This document shows, one piece after another, positions 9,880 to 21,100 of a DNA stretch of 64,000 nt; the first letter of the stretch is position 1; every line of letters starts with the position of its first letter. A program made the position numbers and the translations under genes. The notes beneath the pieces were generated by a model. That model did not search any database, was not told the origin of the DNA, and saw nothing but the letters and a program-made list of their open reading frames with translations. Origin of the DNA: Lycocorax pyrrhopterus obiensis (taxonomy: Eukaryota > Chordata > Aves > Passeriformes > Paradisaeidae); the NCBI GenBank assembly GCA_014706295.1, contig JACSVZ010000002.1, forward strand, positions 55,965,660-56,029,659, written 5' to 3'.

Positions 9880-10982
9880 ACAGGATGGGAACTGAACAGA
9901 GTAAGGAAATCTCTAGAGCGAGCCCGCTTGGCTGTGTTTTGGCACATTGGAAAGAGATAGCAGGAACTGGAGGCACAGAAAATAAAAGAACTCTTGTAAA
10001 ATATTGCACCCAATGGTGGCCACTGTATAAATTAGAAGATGGAGCAAAGTGGCCACCGAATGGAACTTTAGATTATAATACCTTGCTACAGCTAATGTTA
10101 TTTTTGAGATGGGAGGGCAGGTGGGAAGAAGTTTCCTACGCTGACGCATTTTTCTCTCTCCAAAACCACCCTGAATGGCAGAAAGATTGTGGAATTAAAC
10201 CCTCCAGTGATCCTATGGTGTTAACTCTTGAAAAAGAAAATAAAAAAGACTGAGGAAGAATTAAGCAGTGTTGTTCGTCGTGCAGCATAGGTCAGAGATG
10301 TACAAGGTCAGACAAAGTCTATCAGGCAGCAGCTCAGGGACAAGACGATGATGAACTAACCAATTTGCTTAAGCCTCCCCTTAGGAGACGAGAAGAGGAT
10401 GCGGACTCAGAAGGAACACCAACGCCAACCCCTTCTCCCCCGGGCAGTCCTGTTTCATCCGAAACCAGGAAACAGGTATTGATGGCACCCCTGCGAGAGG
10501 CAGTGGCACCTGATGGGAATACAGTGTTGGTTAGAGTACCTTTCTCTACTGCTGACCTGGATGCGTGGTATAAAGTTGCAAAAAATTACTGAAGTGATCC
10601 AGCGGGTACCGCTGAACGCTTGGAACTCATAATAAAACAGCATAATCCAGATTGGGGTGATATACAATTACTATTGGGTGAACTAACAGAAATGGAAAAA
10701 CAGTTAGTTTTGAAAAAAGCAAAAGATTTGGCAGAGGATTATTACAAAATGCAACAATTAGATGTAAAAGATTACTTCCCACTCCGGGAACCACACTGGA
10801 GTCCGAATAGAACAGCTGAATTAGAGAAATTAAAAAATTATCAAGAATGGATAGCAAAAGGGGTGGAAAGGGCCATTCCCCAAACCCTAAATTGGTCAGC
10901 TTTGTATGCAGTAAAACAGGGTCCTTCCGAGTTAATACCGTTCCTGCCTGGCTCCGTAGATGCACAGGCAGGTTCAGTATTA

Positions 10983-11285
10983 TAGTTCAGTAGCAAAGAG
11001 ATAGGAAGGGTATTTGCTTTGCCTTCATTCCGACAGGCAAGTTTATTACATCCTCACAGACGAAGGGTGGCAAGCAAAATACGAGGACAATGACTCACTT
11101 AGGGTTTTTCCCGGGGCCGGGGGAAAGGTGGGATCAGGGAGCAGGGACCAATGGGAGAGCCCTGGGGGAGTGGCGAGGGGCCAAGGCCAGTAGCCAACCG
11201 GGAGATTCAAACTTGAATACATTAACTTAACAGAGCCATGCACCCTGGGGAGAGCCTTTTGGTCACTTTAACATCGGCCACCACA
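10983..11285 (-). mobile_element. Antisense LTR fragment inserted in ERV2 capsid
   Basis: This 303-bp stretch interrupts gag and matches the LTR at 45,979-46,441: both have the AGCAAAGAG..AGGAAGGGT start, the GGGGGAGTGGCGAGGGGC core and an ACCACA end. It is shorter because of internal deletions. Orientation is taken as minus by analogy with the longer copy. I could not establish a target duplication. Confidence 0.7.
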
Positions 11286-11755
11286 CCGAGTCACCATCCG
11301 AATTCCTGGATCGTCTGAGGGACGCAATGCGCCGCAATACATCTCTGGATCCTGAGACCAAGGTAGGGGTACAACAGCTAGTATCTTTGTTTCTAGGGCA
11401 ATCCACAGGAGATATCAGAAGTAAATTGCAAAAACTTCAGGGGCCAGAGGGGAGGAACCTGGAAACTCTATTAGATGCAGCCTGGAGGGTATTCAGTAAT
11501 CAAGAAGAAAGTTACAAGCAAGGGATGAAGAAATTAGTAGCAGTAGTAAGAGAAGGAAATAGGGAAAGACCTAGACAGGGACCCTCCAGACAAGGACCTC
11601 CCAGACAGGGCCCACCCCGGCTAGGTAAAGACCAGTGCGTGATTTGCAGAAAGTTCAGTCATTGGAAGAATGAGTGCCCAGAAAGAAGACAAGAAGACCA
11701 CTGGAAGAAAAGAGACCGAGAAAGAAGGAGGGTGCTTGCGTATGTGAAAGAAGAT

Positions 11756-11758
11756 TGA
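11756..11758 (+). promoter_or_regulatory. gag-pol in-frame TGA, probable read-through site
   Basis: Gag and pol are in the same frame with only this stop between them. The 3' context AGAGGACCGGGGG is purine-rich and then GC-rich. Gammaretroviruses make Gag-Pol by suppressing a single stop (UAG in the murine prototype). Here the stop is UGA. The use is inferred. Confidence 0.65.
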
Positions 11759-14700
11759 AGAGGACCGGGGGATTCTACCCTAGCAGATCCACTGGTTATA
11801 ATGAAGCTAGGGGAAAAAGAAAAAGAAATAGAATTTTTGGTTGATACAGGGGCAGCATATTCAGTTTTAAATAAAGCTTTAATGCCTGTGGGGGATGACT
11901 ACATTGTAGTACAAGGAGCAATGGGTCAATCTGAAAAAGCATATTTGTACAAACCATTGAAATATAAATTTGGGAAACAGTGGGGTATTCACAAGTTTTT
12001 GTATCTACCCAATTCTCCGAAAGCACTTTTAGGAAGAGATCTATTGGAACAATTACAAGCAACCATTACATTTAGGAATGGGGAAATTATTCTGGAGGTA
12101 AATGACCAAGAGTATGTGGAAATGCTGAGCTTAATACTAACAACTACAGGCTCTGCAGAGGAAATTAGAGAAGAGATAATGAGTCAAGTGTTCCCAGGAG
12201 TCTGGGCCACAGATGTACCTGGGAGAGCCAAAAATGCAACCCCAATACAGATTAAGCTCAAGGAGGGAAAACAACCAGTTAGAATTAAACAATACCCCCT
12301 CAAAAGGGAAGACAGAGAAGGAATTAGCCCAGTAATTGAAAAATTCTTACAGTTAGGACTGTCAAAAAAATGTCAGTGTGATTTTAACACTCCTATCTTG
12401 CCTGTCCGTAAACCTGATGGGCCATACTGGGTGGTACAGGATTTACGGGCTGTTAACAAGGTAACTGAAGATCTCTATCCTGTGGTAGCAAATCCTTACA
12501 CTCTGTTAACATGCTTAACACCAGAGCTAACTTGGTTTACTGTTTTAGATTTAAAGGACGGCTTCTTTTGCCTCCCCCTCCATGAAGTCAGCCAGAAAAT
12601 TTTTGCATTTGAATGGGAAAACCCTAAGAGTGGGCGCAAAACTCAGCTCACATGGATGGTGTTGCCACAAGGATTTAAGAACAGGCCCACTCTGTTTAGA
12701 GAACAACTTGCAAAAGGCCTAGAGTCCTGGGAAGCCCCACCAGGAGAAGGGAAGCTACTGCAGTACGTAGATGACCTTTTAATAGCTACCTGGACAGAGG
12801 AAGCTTGCGTAGCCTGGACGGTAAGCCTCTTAAACTTTCTGGGACTCCAAGGGTACACGGTATCTAAGAAAAAGGCTCAGGTGGTGAAACAGAAAGTGAT
12901 CCACCTGGGCTATGAAGTTAGCGCCGGGCAATGAACTCTGGGGCAAGATCGCGAAGAAGCGATATGCCAAACCCCTAAGCCCCGGACAGTGAAAGAGTTA
13001 TGGACTTTTCTGGGGATGACAGGATGGTGTAGATTATGGATCTACAATTATGGGCTGCTCGTGAAACAGCTATACAAGCTCATTACAAAGGAAAGCAGAG
13101 ATTTCCAGTGGACAAAGGAGGCCACGCGGGCCTTCAATCAGCTAAAAAATGCCCTCGTGTCAGCTCCAGCTCTAGGACTTCCAGATGTGAGTAAACCATT
13201 CTTTCTATTCTCCCATGAGAAACAAGGGATTGCCTTAGGAATACTAGCACAGGACCTGGGCCCATACAGACGGGCAGTTGCTTGTTTCTCTAAGCAGCTA
13301 GATGCAGCAGCCAAAGGATGGCCTGGGTGCCTCAGAGCCATTGCAGCAGCTGTGCTAAATATCCAGGAAGCACACAAATTCACCTTGGGTCAGAAAATGA
13401 CTGTGCTGGTGTCCCACACGGTGTCCACGGTGGTGGAAGTGAAATGCGGGCATTGGCTCTCCCCACAAAGGTTCCTGAAATATCAAGCCATCATGGTGGA
13501 ACAAGATGATGTAGAAATAGTGGGAACTAACACTGTCAACCCAGCTTCCTTTCTCAGTGGAAATCAAGGGGAACCGGTACACCACGATTGTCTGGAGACT
13601 ATCAAAGCCACCTACTCCAGCTGCCCGGATCTGAAGGATACCCCTTTAGATGATGCAGAGACCTGGTTTACTGATGGGAGCAGCTATGTCATCAGTGGAA
13701 AGCGGCATGCTGGGTATGCAGTTACCACCTGCCGGGAAGTAATAGAATCCGGACCCCTGCCAACAAACACCTCTGCACAAAAGGCTGAAATAATAGCCCT
13801 AACCCGCGCCTTAGAGATAGCAAAAGGAAAGAAAATAAACATTTATACAGACTCAAGGTATGCATTTGGGGTTGTACATGCACATGGGGCCATTTGGAAA
13901 GAAAGAGGACTGTTAAATTCACAAGGAAAAAACATCAAACATGCACAAGAAATAATGCAACTGTTGGAAGCAGTCCAGCTACCTGAGAAGGTAGCAATCA
14001 TGCATATTAAGGCATATCAAAAGGTGTGCTCAGAACTGGAAGAAGGAAATGAACTGGCGGACAGAGAGGCAAAAGAAGCAGCAAAAGGTGAGGTAACAAC
14101 AACTGGAGCCTTGATCCCAGATGGACAACTTTCCCTAGAGGGTAAGCCAACATATAACAAAAAGGACAAGAAATTGATTAAAGATGAAGGGGGAACATTT
14201 AACCAAGAGGGATGGGCTATCACCACAGAAGGAAAATTGGTTATTCCCTCCCATTTGCTATGGTCACTAGTAAGAGAAGAGCACCAGAAAATGCATTGGG
14301 GAACAAATGCCTTATATAACTACTTAATTGGGAAAATTATCGCTAGAAATTTATACGAAACCGTCGTACAGGTAACCCAACAGTGTAACCTTTGCCTCCA
14401 GACTAATCCCAAAAATACCCCCAAACCAAAAACGGGTCAGATTGGAAGGGGCCATGGGCCTGGACAGCAGTGGCAAATTGATTTTATGGAACTTCCAAGA
14501 AAAGGGAGGTACCGATATTTGCTAGTGTTGACAGATACTTTTTCAGGATGGCCAGAAGCTTTTCCTACTAGAACCTCTAAAGCTTGGGAAGTAACCAAAG
14601 CATTACTATAAGAAATAATACCACGCTTCAGAGTTCCAGCCACAATATCTTCAGACAGGGAACCACATTTTATTTCAAGGGTGGTACAGCAAATTAGCCG

Positions 14701-15272
14701 TCATTTAGGCATAGATTGGGAACTCCACACTCCATATCACCCCCAGTCAAGTGGTCAAGTAGAGAAAATGAATCATTTGATTAAACAGCAAATTGTGAGA
14801 CTAGGGCAAGAAGCTAACCTACCCTGGCCGCAATCTCTTCCACTTGCATTGTTACGAATTCGGACCAAGCCCAGAATTAAAGAAAATACTTTATGGGAGA
14901 CCATATGAGGTACAGAAAGGAATATCTACCCAAACTGGGGAGGAGACATTAACCACCTATATGATTGCTTTAGATAAACAGCTTAGGGAAATTAAAAAAC
15001 TTGTGACTGGAACCCGAAGTCGAGGCTTAGATGGTCCTATACATGACATTCAGCCTGGAGATTATGTATATGTTAAGTCTCTTACAGAAAAAACTCTGGA
15101 ACCACAGTGGGAAGGACCATTCCAGGTACTTCTCACCACTTACACCGCAATTAAGATCAGAGAACAGAGTGCCTGGATTCACCATACTCTGGTAAAGAAG
15201 GCTCCAGAAGCCCCTTGGAAAGTGACCCCTGGTGATGATGAACTGAAATTGAAGTTTACCCGAACAGAATGA
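11759..15272 (+). pseudogene. pol: ERV2 pol (PR, RT, RNase H, IN), broken
   Basis: Read in frame 2 after the gag stop. Protease has the active-site DTGA (Asp codon 11,843) and an LLGRD flap-distal motif. RT carries YVDD at 12,764-12,775. RNase H has its TDGS motif around 13,671-13,682. Integrase shows an HHCC-type finger (about 14,280-14,400) and the triad Asp codon 14,480, Asp codon 14,654 and Glu codon 14,762, with 35 residues between the last two. Stops at TGA 12,932-12,934 (RT connection) and TAA 14,609-14,611 (inside the integrase core) and a frame change near 14,865-14,900 break it. The C-terminal GPF-type domain then reads in frame 0 to TGA 15,270-15,272, which overlaps the env ATG. 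Organisation and length are those of a complete class I pol. Confidence 0.93.
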
Positions 15273-17396
15273 AAATGTTATGGTGGCACACAAGTATAAC
15301 CCAGAAAATAGTTTTTTCACAGTCATAATTGTAGCCTTAAGTTAAGAAGTTATTCATAGGAAAGAAGACATATGGTCCCAAGCCTTTATGCGGTTTACTG
15401 GACTCATGGGAAAATATTCTGATTTAAAGGATTTAAACCTACTGACTGTGGTCATGCACAGAAACCAAGTGTATACAAAACAAGAATAGGAAAAACAAAA
15501 AAGTTGGCAACTTCAGGGAACTGTAGGAGAAGAAATCAAAATAGGATGCCGAATGATTAATGGAACTACTCATAAAAAAGCAAGCCAAATCAGTGTTTCA
15601 ACTACTCCTACAGACAAACATAATGAAATCTGTAGTCATTCAAGTGAAGTAGATTGTTGGTATAATTTTACGTTAGTACAGACCGTTGAAGTAGTTTGTC
15701 TTTGGGCCCAGGACAGTAATGGGCTGTCATTCAAATTCCAGATAAATACCATGGCTAGGCCTGTTACAACCTACGCCAGCACTCAAATCCAAACCCAGGT
15801 CACACTACTTAAGCCTGAACCAAAAATTTATGAGATTGGCCCTTATGTAGTGAGGAACAGAGACCAGCAATTATTGCTGTTTTAATCCAGAGTGGTCTCT
15901 TAAGTGTGTAGAACTACTAATGCAAATTAATCTTTCTGAGATCCAACCAGCCTGCTCCCCGTTAATACAAACATCCTTTGAAGGGTGGACAGCCTGGCTG
16001 CAAAAGCAAACACCCCTCAAAGGCAGAATGCAGAGAGACCTGACTGGCATGCTGGGAACAGGACTGGGAGTCCTAAATGGAATTGATTCAGAGATACTGA
16101 TGAATAAATTGGCCACAGCAACCAGTGACCTGATCAAATTAAAACAGCCCCTACAATCCTCCCTATTAGCATTAGGAAACAGCCAGTGGCAAGTCTCAAA
16201 AATACTCCCAGACTTCGCAAAGACCAGCGACCTGGACCACAGACTGATATTAAACACGCTTAGTGTAGCTCAAGACAATGTAAAATTAGCCCTTCGCTGC
16301 ATACAAGCCCAATTATGGATGCAGTCAACAGCTTCCTTAATTATAAGAGAAGGAAATGAAGGTGTTTTCCCTATTGAAATCCGAGAAGCTGTTTGAAATA
16401 ATGCTACTAAGTTAGAAAGAAAGCTCCAATCCTGGTGGACCTTGGTAACTTTCACTTATGATCCAATTACTAACATAGCGACTGCCTTTGTGCTTACTAT
16501 ACGTAATGCCACAGTTTATGTAATTCATCCTATTGTTGCATTGGGACTAAACCATGAAGGAACAGTTTTTTATCCCTCTGAACATAGAGTATGGGCTTGG
16601 ATGGTAAAAGAAAAATGGCAAACGGTAAATTTAGAATCTTGCATCACACGAGAACAAGGATTTATTTGTGAAAGTAATACACTTGATGCCAAAGACATAT
16701 GTCTTGATGTGGAACAAGACATTTGTCACTTCGAGGTCCACCCAGACACTACACCGAAAACTGTACTTGTATATATTGGTCAAAGTTGTGTGTGCTTAAG
16801 AACTATCTGCACTTCCATAATGATAGATGCAGTAATGTAAATGGTACTGCCAGGAATCACTCTAATTTTTGTATTTGTAATTTTACCAAGATTGTTGGGT
16901 GTGACTTCTTGTATTTAGCACCGGTTGTGTCTCATCAATTGATAAGTTCTAACTACACCATATACCATAAATTGCTACCCACACCTATTGGGATGAACCT
17001 CACATTAATAAAGCAATTAGTAAAACGTAAAGACCTAACTGAGAGTTTAGAAAAAATCCGAAAAAACAGGAAAAAGACCTGAGTCACCATCCATAATGAC
17101 ACACAAAAAATAAGCAGAATCATGCAAAGAGTAAAACAAGAATCAAGTCATAACTGGTGGGACGTGCTTTCGAGTGGTCACCTACCACAACTGGCATTCT
17201 GAATACGTTATGTGACCCCATAATTGTTTTATTAATTTTAGTGAGTGCTTGCCTTGTGTTGTCTATTATGTTGCTTGTTTAGAACTACAGAGTGCTAAAG
17301 AAGCTATCAGTTTTAACTACCTTGTCAAATGCACATGGAAAAGCATTAAGGGATGCTTATCGTAAAAGATTATTAGAAAAATAATTTATGTATTAG
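15269..17396 (+). pseudogene. env: ERV2 env, atypical type, heavily broken
   Basis: The probable ATG at 15,269 overlaps the pol stop as ATGA. The first 280 bases are badly decayed. Readable blocks are 15,553-15,885, 15,920-16,396 and 16,442-16,840 (same frame, TGA 16,394-16,396 between them), a further frame to 17,082, and a hydrophobic anchor at 17,202-17,282 followed by a short basic tail. The second block contains a Gly-rich hydrophobic stretch (GMLGTGLGVLNG) and heptad-like helices, suggestive of a fusion peptide and coiled coil. Beyond it lies a long region with spaced cysteines and many N-glycosylation sites. I see neither the immunosuppressive-domain motif nor CX6CC/CX7CC, so it differs from the ERV1 Env. 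Position and architecture support env. The subfamily is not recognised. Confidence 0.75.
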
Positions 17397-17420
17397 TAAA
17401 ATAATTTACTAACTCTCTAG

Positions 17421-17432
17421 AAAAGGGGAGAC
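17421..17432 (+). other. Polypurine tract of ERV2
   Basis: AAAAGGGGAGAC directly precedes the TGAATCA start of the 3' LTR. Confidence 0.85.
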
Positions 17433-18032
17433 TGAATCAAGAGGAGGAAGGGGAAGCAGAGGTTAAACGATTTACTAAGAAGCTGTTTGTTAAAAACAAT
17501 GCATACAGCTTGCTCAACGCTTATTGTGCCTATCAAAGCAGAATGAGAAGATACAAGACTATTGATAAAGGGAAGGAATCTTGACCAAAGATCCTGTTTT
17601 CAAACCTAAAACTAACTTAAACCAGCCTTGAAGTTTGGACTTGGGCCAGGGACATAAAGAGCATGCGCAAGGAAGCAAGGTGAAAAGTTCAGAAGGAGGA
17701 AGACTCTTTACTTCATCTGAGGAAGACTCTTACTTCATCCCAGAGACCCCTGCCCACGACCACCAGACGATACTGCGCAAGCGCAATGCAGATGTAAATG
17801 ACTTCTGGGCTCATTAGAATACGAAGCGAGGCTAGGCGGGGCTAGGGAATGAATACATATAGGTGTATTGGGAAACTTAGTGAATACGGAGTTTGTAACC
17901 CGATATATACCAAGCTGAATGAAGCTGTCGGTACGCATGACTTTGGAGGAATTATCCCCCATGCGTCCCAGCTGGAATAAACATATCTACTTTACTACTT
18001 ATTCCAAGTAGTGGAGTCTTTCCTGCATATCA
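17433..18032 (+). mobile_element. ERV2 3' LTR
   Basis: 600 bp from TGAATCA to CATATCA, nearly identical to the 5' LTR. AATAAA lies at 17,976-17,981. It carries a 7-bp insertion that repeats the nearby TTACTTC. Confidence 0.93.
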
Positions 18033-18190
18033 TATATATATTTAAAAAAAAAATATATATGTATAAAAACAAGACAGGCAAACAACAACAGCTACAACAA
18101 AAAATACCCCAGAAAAACCTGGTAACAGTCTTTTCCTGCCTGTCAAGCAATTTCCTCTTTGATACAGTTATGACCACAACCGTCTCCCCT
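18033..18190 (-). mobile_element. Right piece of the LTR interrupted by ERV2
   Basis: It continues the A/T repeat and the CAAACAACAACAGC region of the LTR at 25,516 exactly where the left piece stopped. Similarity fades near 18,190, so most of that older LTR is missing here. Confidence 0.75.
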
Positions 18191-21100
18191 CCAAGCCCGG
18201 GGTAGACTGAACCACTCCCAGCTAAGAAACTGCCAAAACCACACCGCTTCCCCCCTCAGCAAGCCAGTGCCCAACCCACACCCTCCCTCCTTGGAAGCTT
18301 TTCAGTGGAATGCAAGGGTCATTGGACTGTTCTTTTGTATTTTAATTGCCCATCATTCATTCTCCACACCCCCCCTCCCCCCACTCCCCAGCTCCACCTT
18401 CAGCTGCCCTTTCTTTGCAGAGTCCTCTTTTTCAGGTAAAAACTGGGAGAAGATTCACTGGAAAAACCAAACCCGCAACAGTATCTAAAAAAAATTCAGG
18501 TATCCACTGGTGCTGGGCATTCACAGGTGCCATTAGCTAGAGTGGCAGCTGTATTTGCAGGAGTGAAATCATGAGCCTGTTGAAGTCAGTGTCCTACTGA
18601 CTTCAGCGGGGCCAGTGTTTTTATCAAAATGTGTGGGGTTTCCTTGATTAATGCTACAGCTCAGTAAAGGTGATGGAATAGAATAATGAATTATTCAGTT
18701 CTGAAGTATTTATTTGTGCTTTCAAATTATCCGTACACAGATTTGCTGTTTTCCTGAGGAGCTGGTGGTGCTGCTTCCATGTTTATCTGTATACGAGACT
18801 GCCACATCTTTTGTCTTTTAGTATGTGTCCAGTTTGTCAACATGTGGTTTCAGCAACCTTTGGGCCTTAATGTCAAGTCCTTGTTGCTATTCAGATTAGT
18901 CACCTGAGTTACATGAGGTTACTTTGGTTTTGTTTTCTGATGAATGTCTTGATGGTCATGAACAAAGATGTGAATCCATACCAGTAGTCTTGCTCATAGA
19001 ATTATCCACAGAAATCATAGCAATTCCCCGGACTGGTGCAATGAAAAACACCATTTGGACAAACCTCCAGTGATAAATTAAAAAAAGAGAACATGGACAT
19101 AGCCCAATGGGTAAAAAAAAAAAAATCAAAATGTAACATTACCCACACAAATGCTTTTATCTGTTATTTGTCTATCTCTAAAAAATGACTGTGCTATTTA
19201 ATTAAAGGATTTAACAGGTATTATAGGTATAGTAATCACAAGATAAGGGGGGAAAAATAACAGTATATCTGGAATACTCTTTCAAGACATATGAATAAGC
19301 ACATATTTAGTAGTAATTTCATGACAGAAAACACAGACAGCAATTATTTCTTTTTAATTCAGGTAAGACTGTCATCCAATTAAGTGATCAACCAAAGTTA
19401 TACAAGTAAACTGAACTTATGTAAGATTTATGCCTTTGTAGAATCATATTACTATTTAGACTTTTTTTAAAACACCATCATTTTTCTCTCTCTCTTTCTC
19501 TGTTGTTTTAGAGTCTTTGATGTTTGGTCTAAATTTAAAGTGGAGATTTCCAGCTTTGTTTAACAGGTTTTTTTCATATTCTTTGTCTTTTTCTCACTGC
19601 TATTAAATGGCATATTCCTCCATACTCAAACAAGTCTTTCTGTGACTTCGACTTGCTGTGCATCATGGAAATACTCTAAAAATTTTCAGTTGTGAATGCA
19701 ATATTGTTAGTGAATTTTAAGAAGTTTCCTATTAAATTCAGCAGGATGTGGCTCAGACCCATAAGAGGGATCCTCAAAATAGGAGCAAGTGGGAAATAGA
19801 GTCCATAACGAACCTACAAAGAGAAAATCTCAACTCCCGCAAGCCTGAATTTATATTTGGCCTCCAAATCCCCTAGGGCACAGGCTGCCTATTTTTCAAG
19901 TCTCATGCAGTGCCTGATACCATAAGGGTCCCCTCTTATTCGGCTGTGGGCTCTCTTGGAAAGGGTGTGAGTAATGATGAAGATGTGAGAGCCTGATATG
20001 ACCCTGCTGAAATGAGAGATTACCTGAGTGAAAGTGTGAAGTGCCCAACATCAGAAGAAATAGAGATAGACAGGAACAGACTGCTTTGCCTAGATGAAGC
20101 ATATTAGAGATGGGTGACTTTTAGTAGAAGTACTTGTCCCAGTGGTATTATTCCTTGGCTTTGTAGCCTGGCCTCAATTTTAGTCCAATTGCTTAATTTT
20201 CTACATTCCCCATGAAAGCCAATTCCCTGACTGCTGTGTGTCTTCTTTATATTTCTCCATAATGTAGATTCTGGCTCTTTAACTGCAGTAGACTTTATGA
20301 TAAGGCTTTTTTCCCCTCTCTCTTGGCAGAATACCGAGACTTAATTTTAAAAGACACTCAAACCTTCAAATACCCTGAATGACTTACAGGAAAAGCAGAA
20401 TGTTTACTAGCTCTGTTTTTAAAAATATGACAATTTTTTTATTAGGCAATTTTATCATTGTTATAAATAAGTAATTGTACTGGGGAGAAGGGATAATCCT
20501 TATTTAATTAAATTCATCTATACTCCCAGGTTGGCAGCAACCAGACATATGTGAGACTAATACCCACAGCCTGCCAGTATGCATGTGCAATTAAAAATTC
20601 ACTCTACAGTAGCACTGGCAGTTTAGTGTTGCTTTTGGCATTTACAAATTCTTTTATTTTGTGACTTTTTTTTTTACCATACACATATGCTGGAGCAGAT
20701 GTTTCTTATTTGTTGTTTATTCAAATCTGTAGGCTCTGGCAGCTAACTCCATTGTTCTGTAATGAAGCTTTATTCACTGTCCTGTATTAGGACCCAGCAA
20801 ATGCATGACGGGCAGAGTTAGCTCTCAGCAGGAGCTACAGTTATTGTCCTTACTTATTGGCTGTTTATAAGCTAAAGCTCACAGTTGAGAAAGCTGGCTG
20901 GGCAGGGTATGGGGCTAGATGCTATGTGCAGGGGAGAAATACTTGACTCCACTCACTGTATCTTTACCCTGATGAGGTGTGGGCTTGCATGTAAACAACT
21001 GTTGCAGAGGTTTTGTATTCAGCACCTGAAAAATAGCGCTGTTCTCCCCCTCCACACCCTCTCTCGAATATTTCTCCCCCTCCCACTCCTGCTGCTCCTT

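Larger units (their letters stand above)
9885..11758 (+). pseudogene. gag: ERV2 gag (MA, Pro-rich, CA, NC), broken
   Basis: The ATG at 9885 has A at -3 and G at +4 and begins MG, the N-myristoylation signal of retroviral matrix. The MA part reads to TGA 10,251-10,253. The same frame continues into a proline/threonine-rich spacer (about 10,370-10,470) and capsid, with another TGA at 10,590-10,592. An antisense LTR (10,983-11,285) splits capsid just before the ESPSEF stretch that resembles the start of the major homology region. After it the frame differs by an indel and runs through the capsid C-terminus. An Arg/Gln/Pro-rich linker and one CX2CX4HX4C zinc knuckle (11,636-11,677) complete nucleocapsid. 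Gag would have assembled the particle and packaged RNA. The terminal TGA 11,756-11,758 separates it from pol in the same frame. Confidence 0.9.
7006..18032 (+). mobile_element. ERV2: full-length class I endogenous retrovirus
   Basis: An 11.0-kb provirus bounded by two LTRs about 98% alike by eye. The order is 5' LTR, leader, duplicated pre-gag frame, gag, pol, env, polypurine tract and 3' LTR. The flanking tetranucleotides are TGTA (7002-7005) and TATA (18,033-18,036), consistent with a 4-bp target duplication that has one transition. A 4-bp duplication, same-frame gag and pol separated by one stop, and a single CCHC knuckle fit the gammaretrovirus-like class. Two foreign LTR-type insertions and about ten stops or frame changes inactivate it. 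Confidence 0.95.

Noticed and set aside
12643..14643. Several minus-strand frames across ERV2 pol
   Set aside because: All are mirror frames of conserved polymerase sequence.
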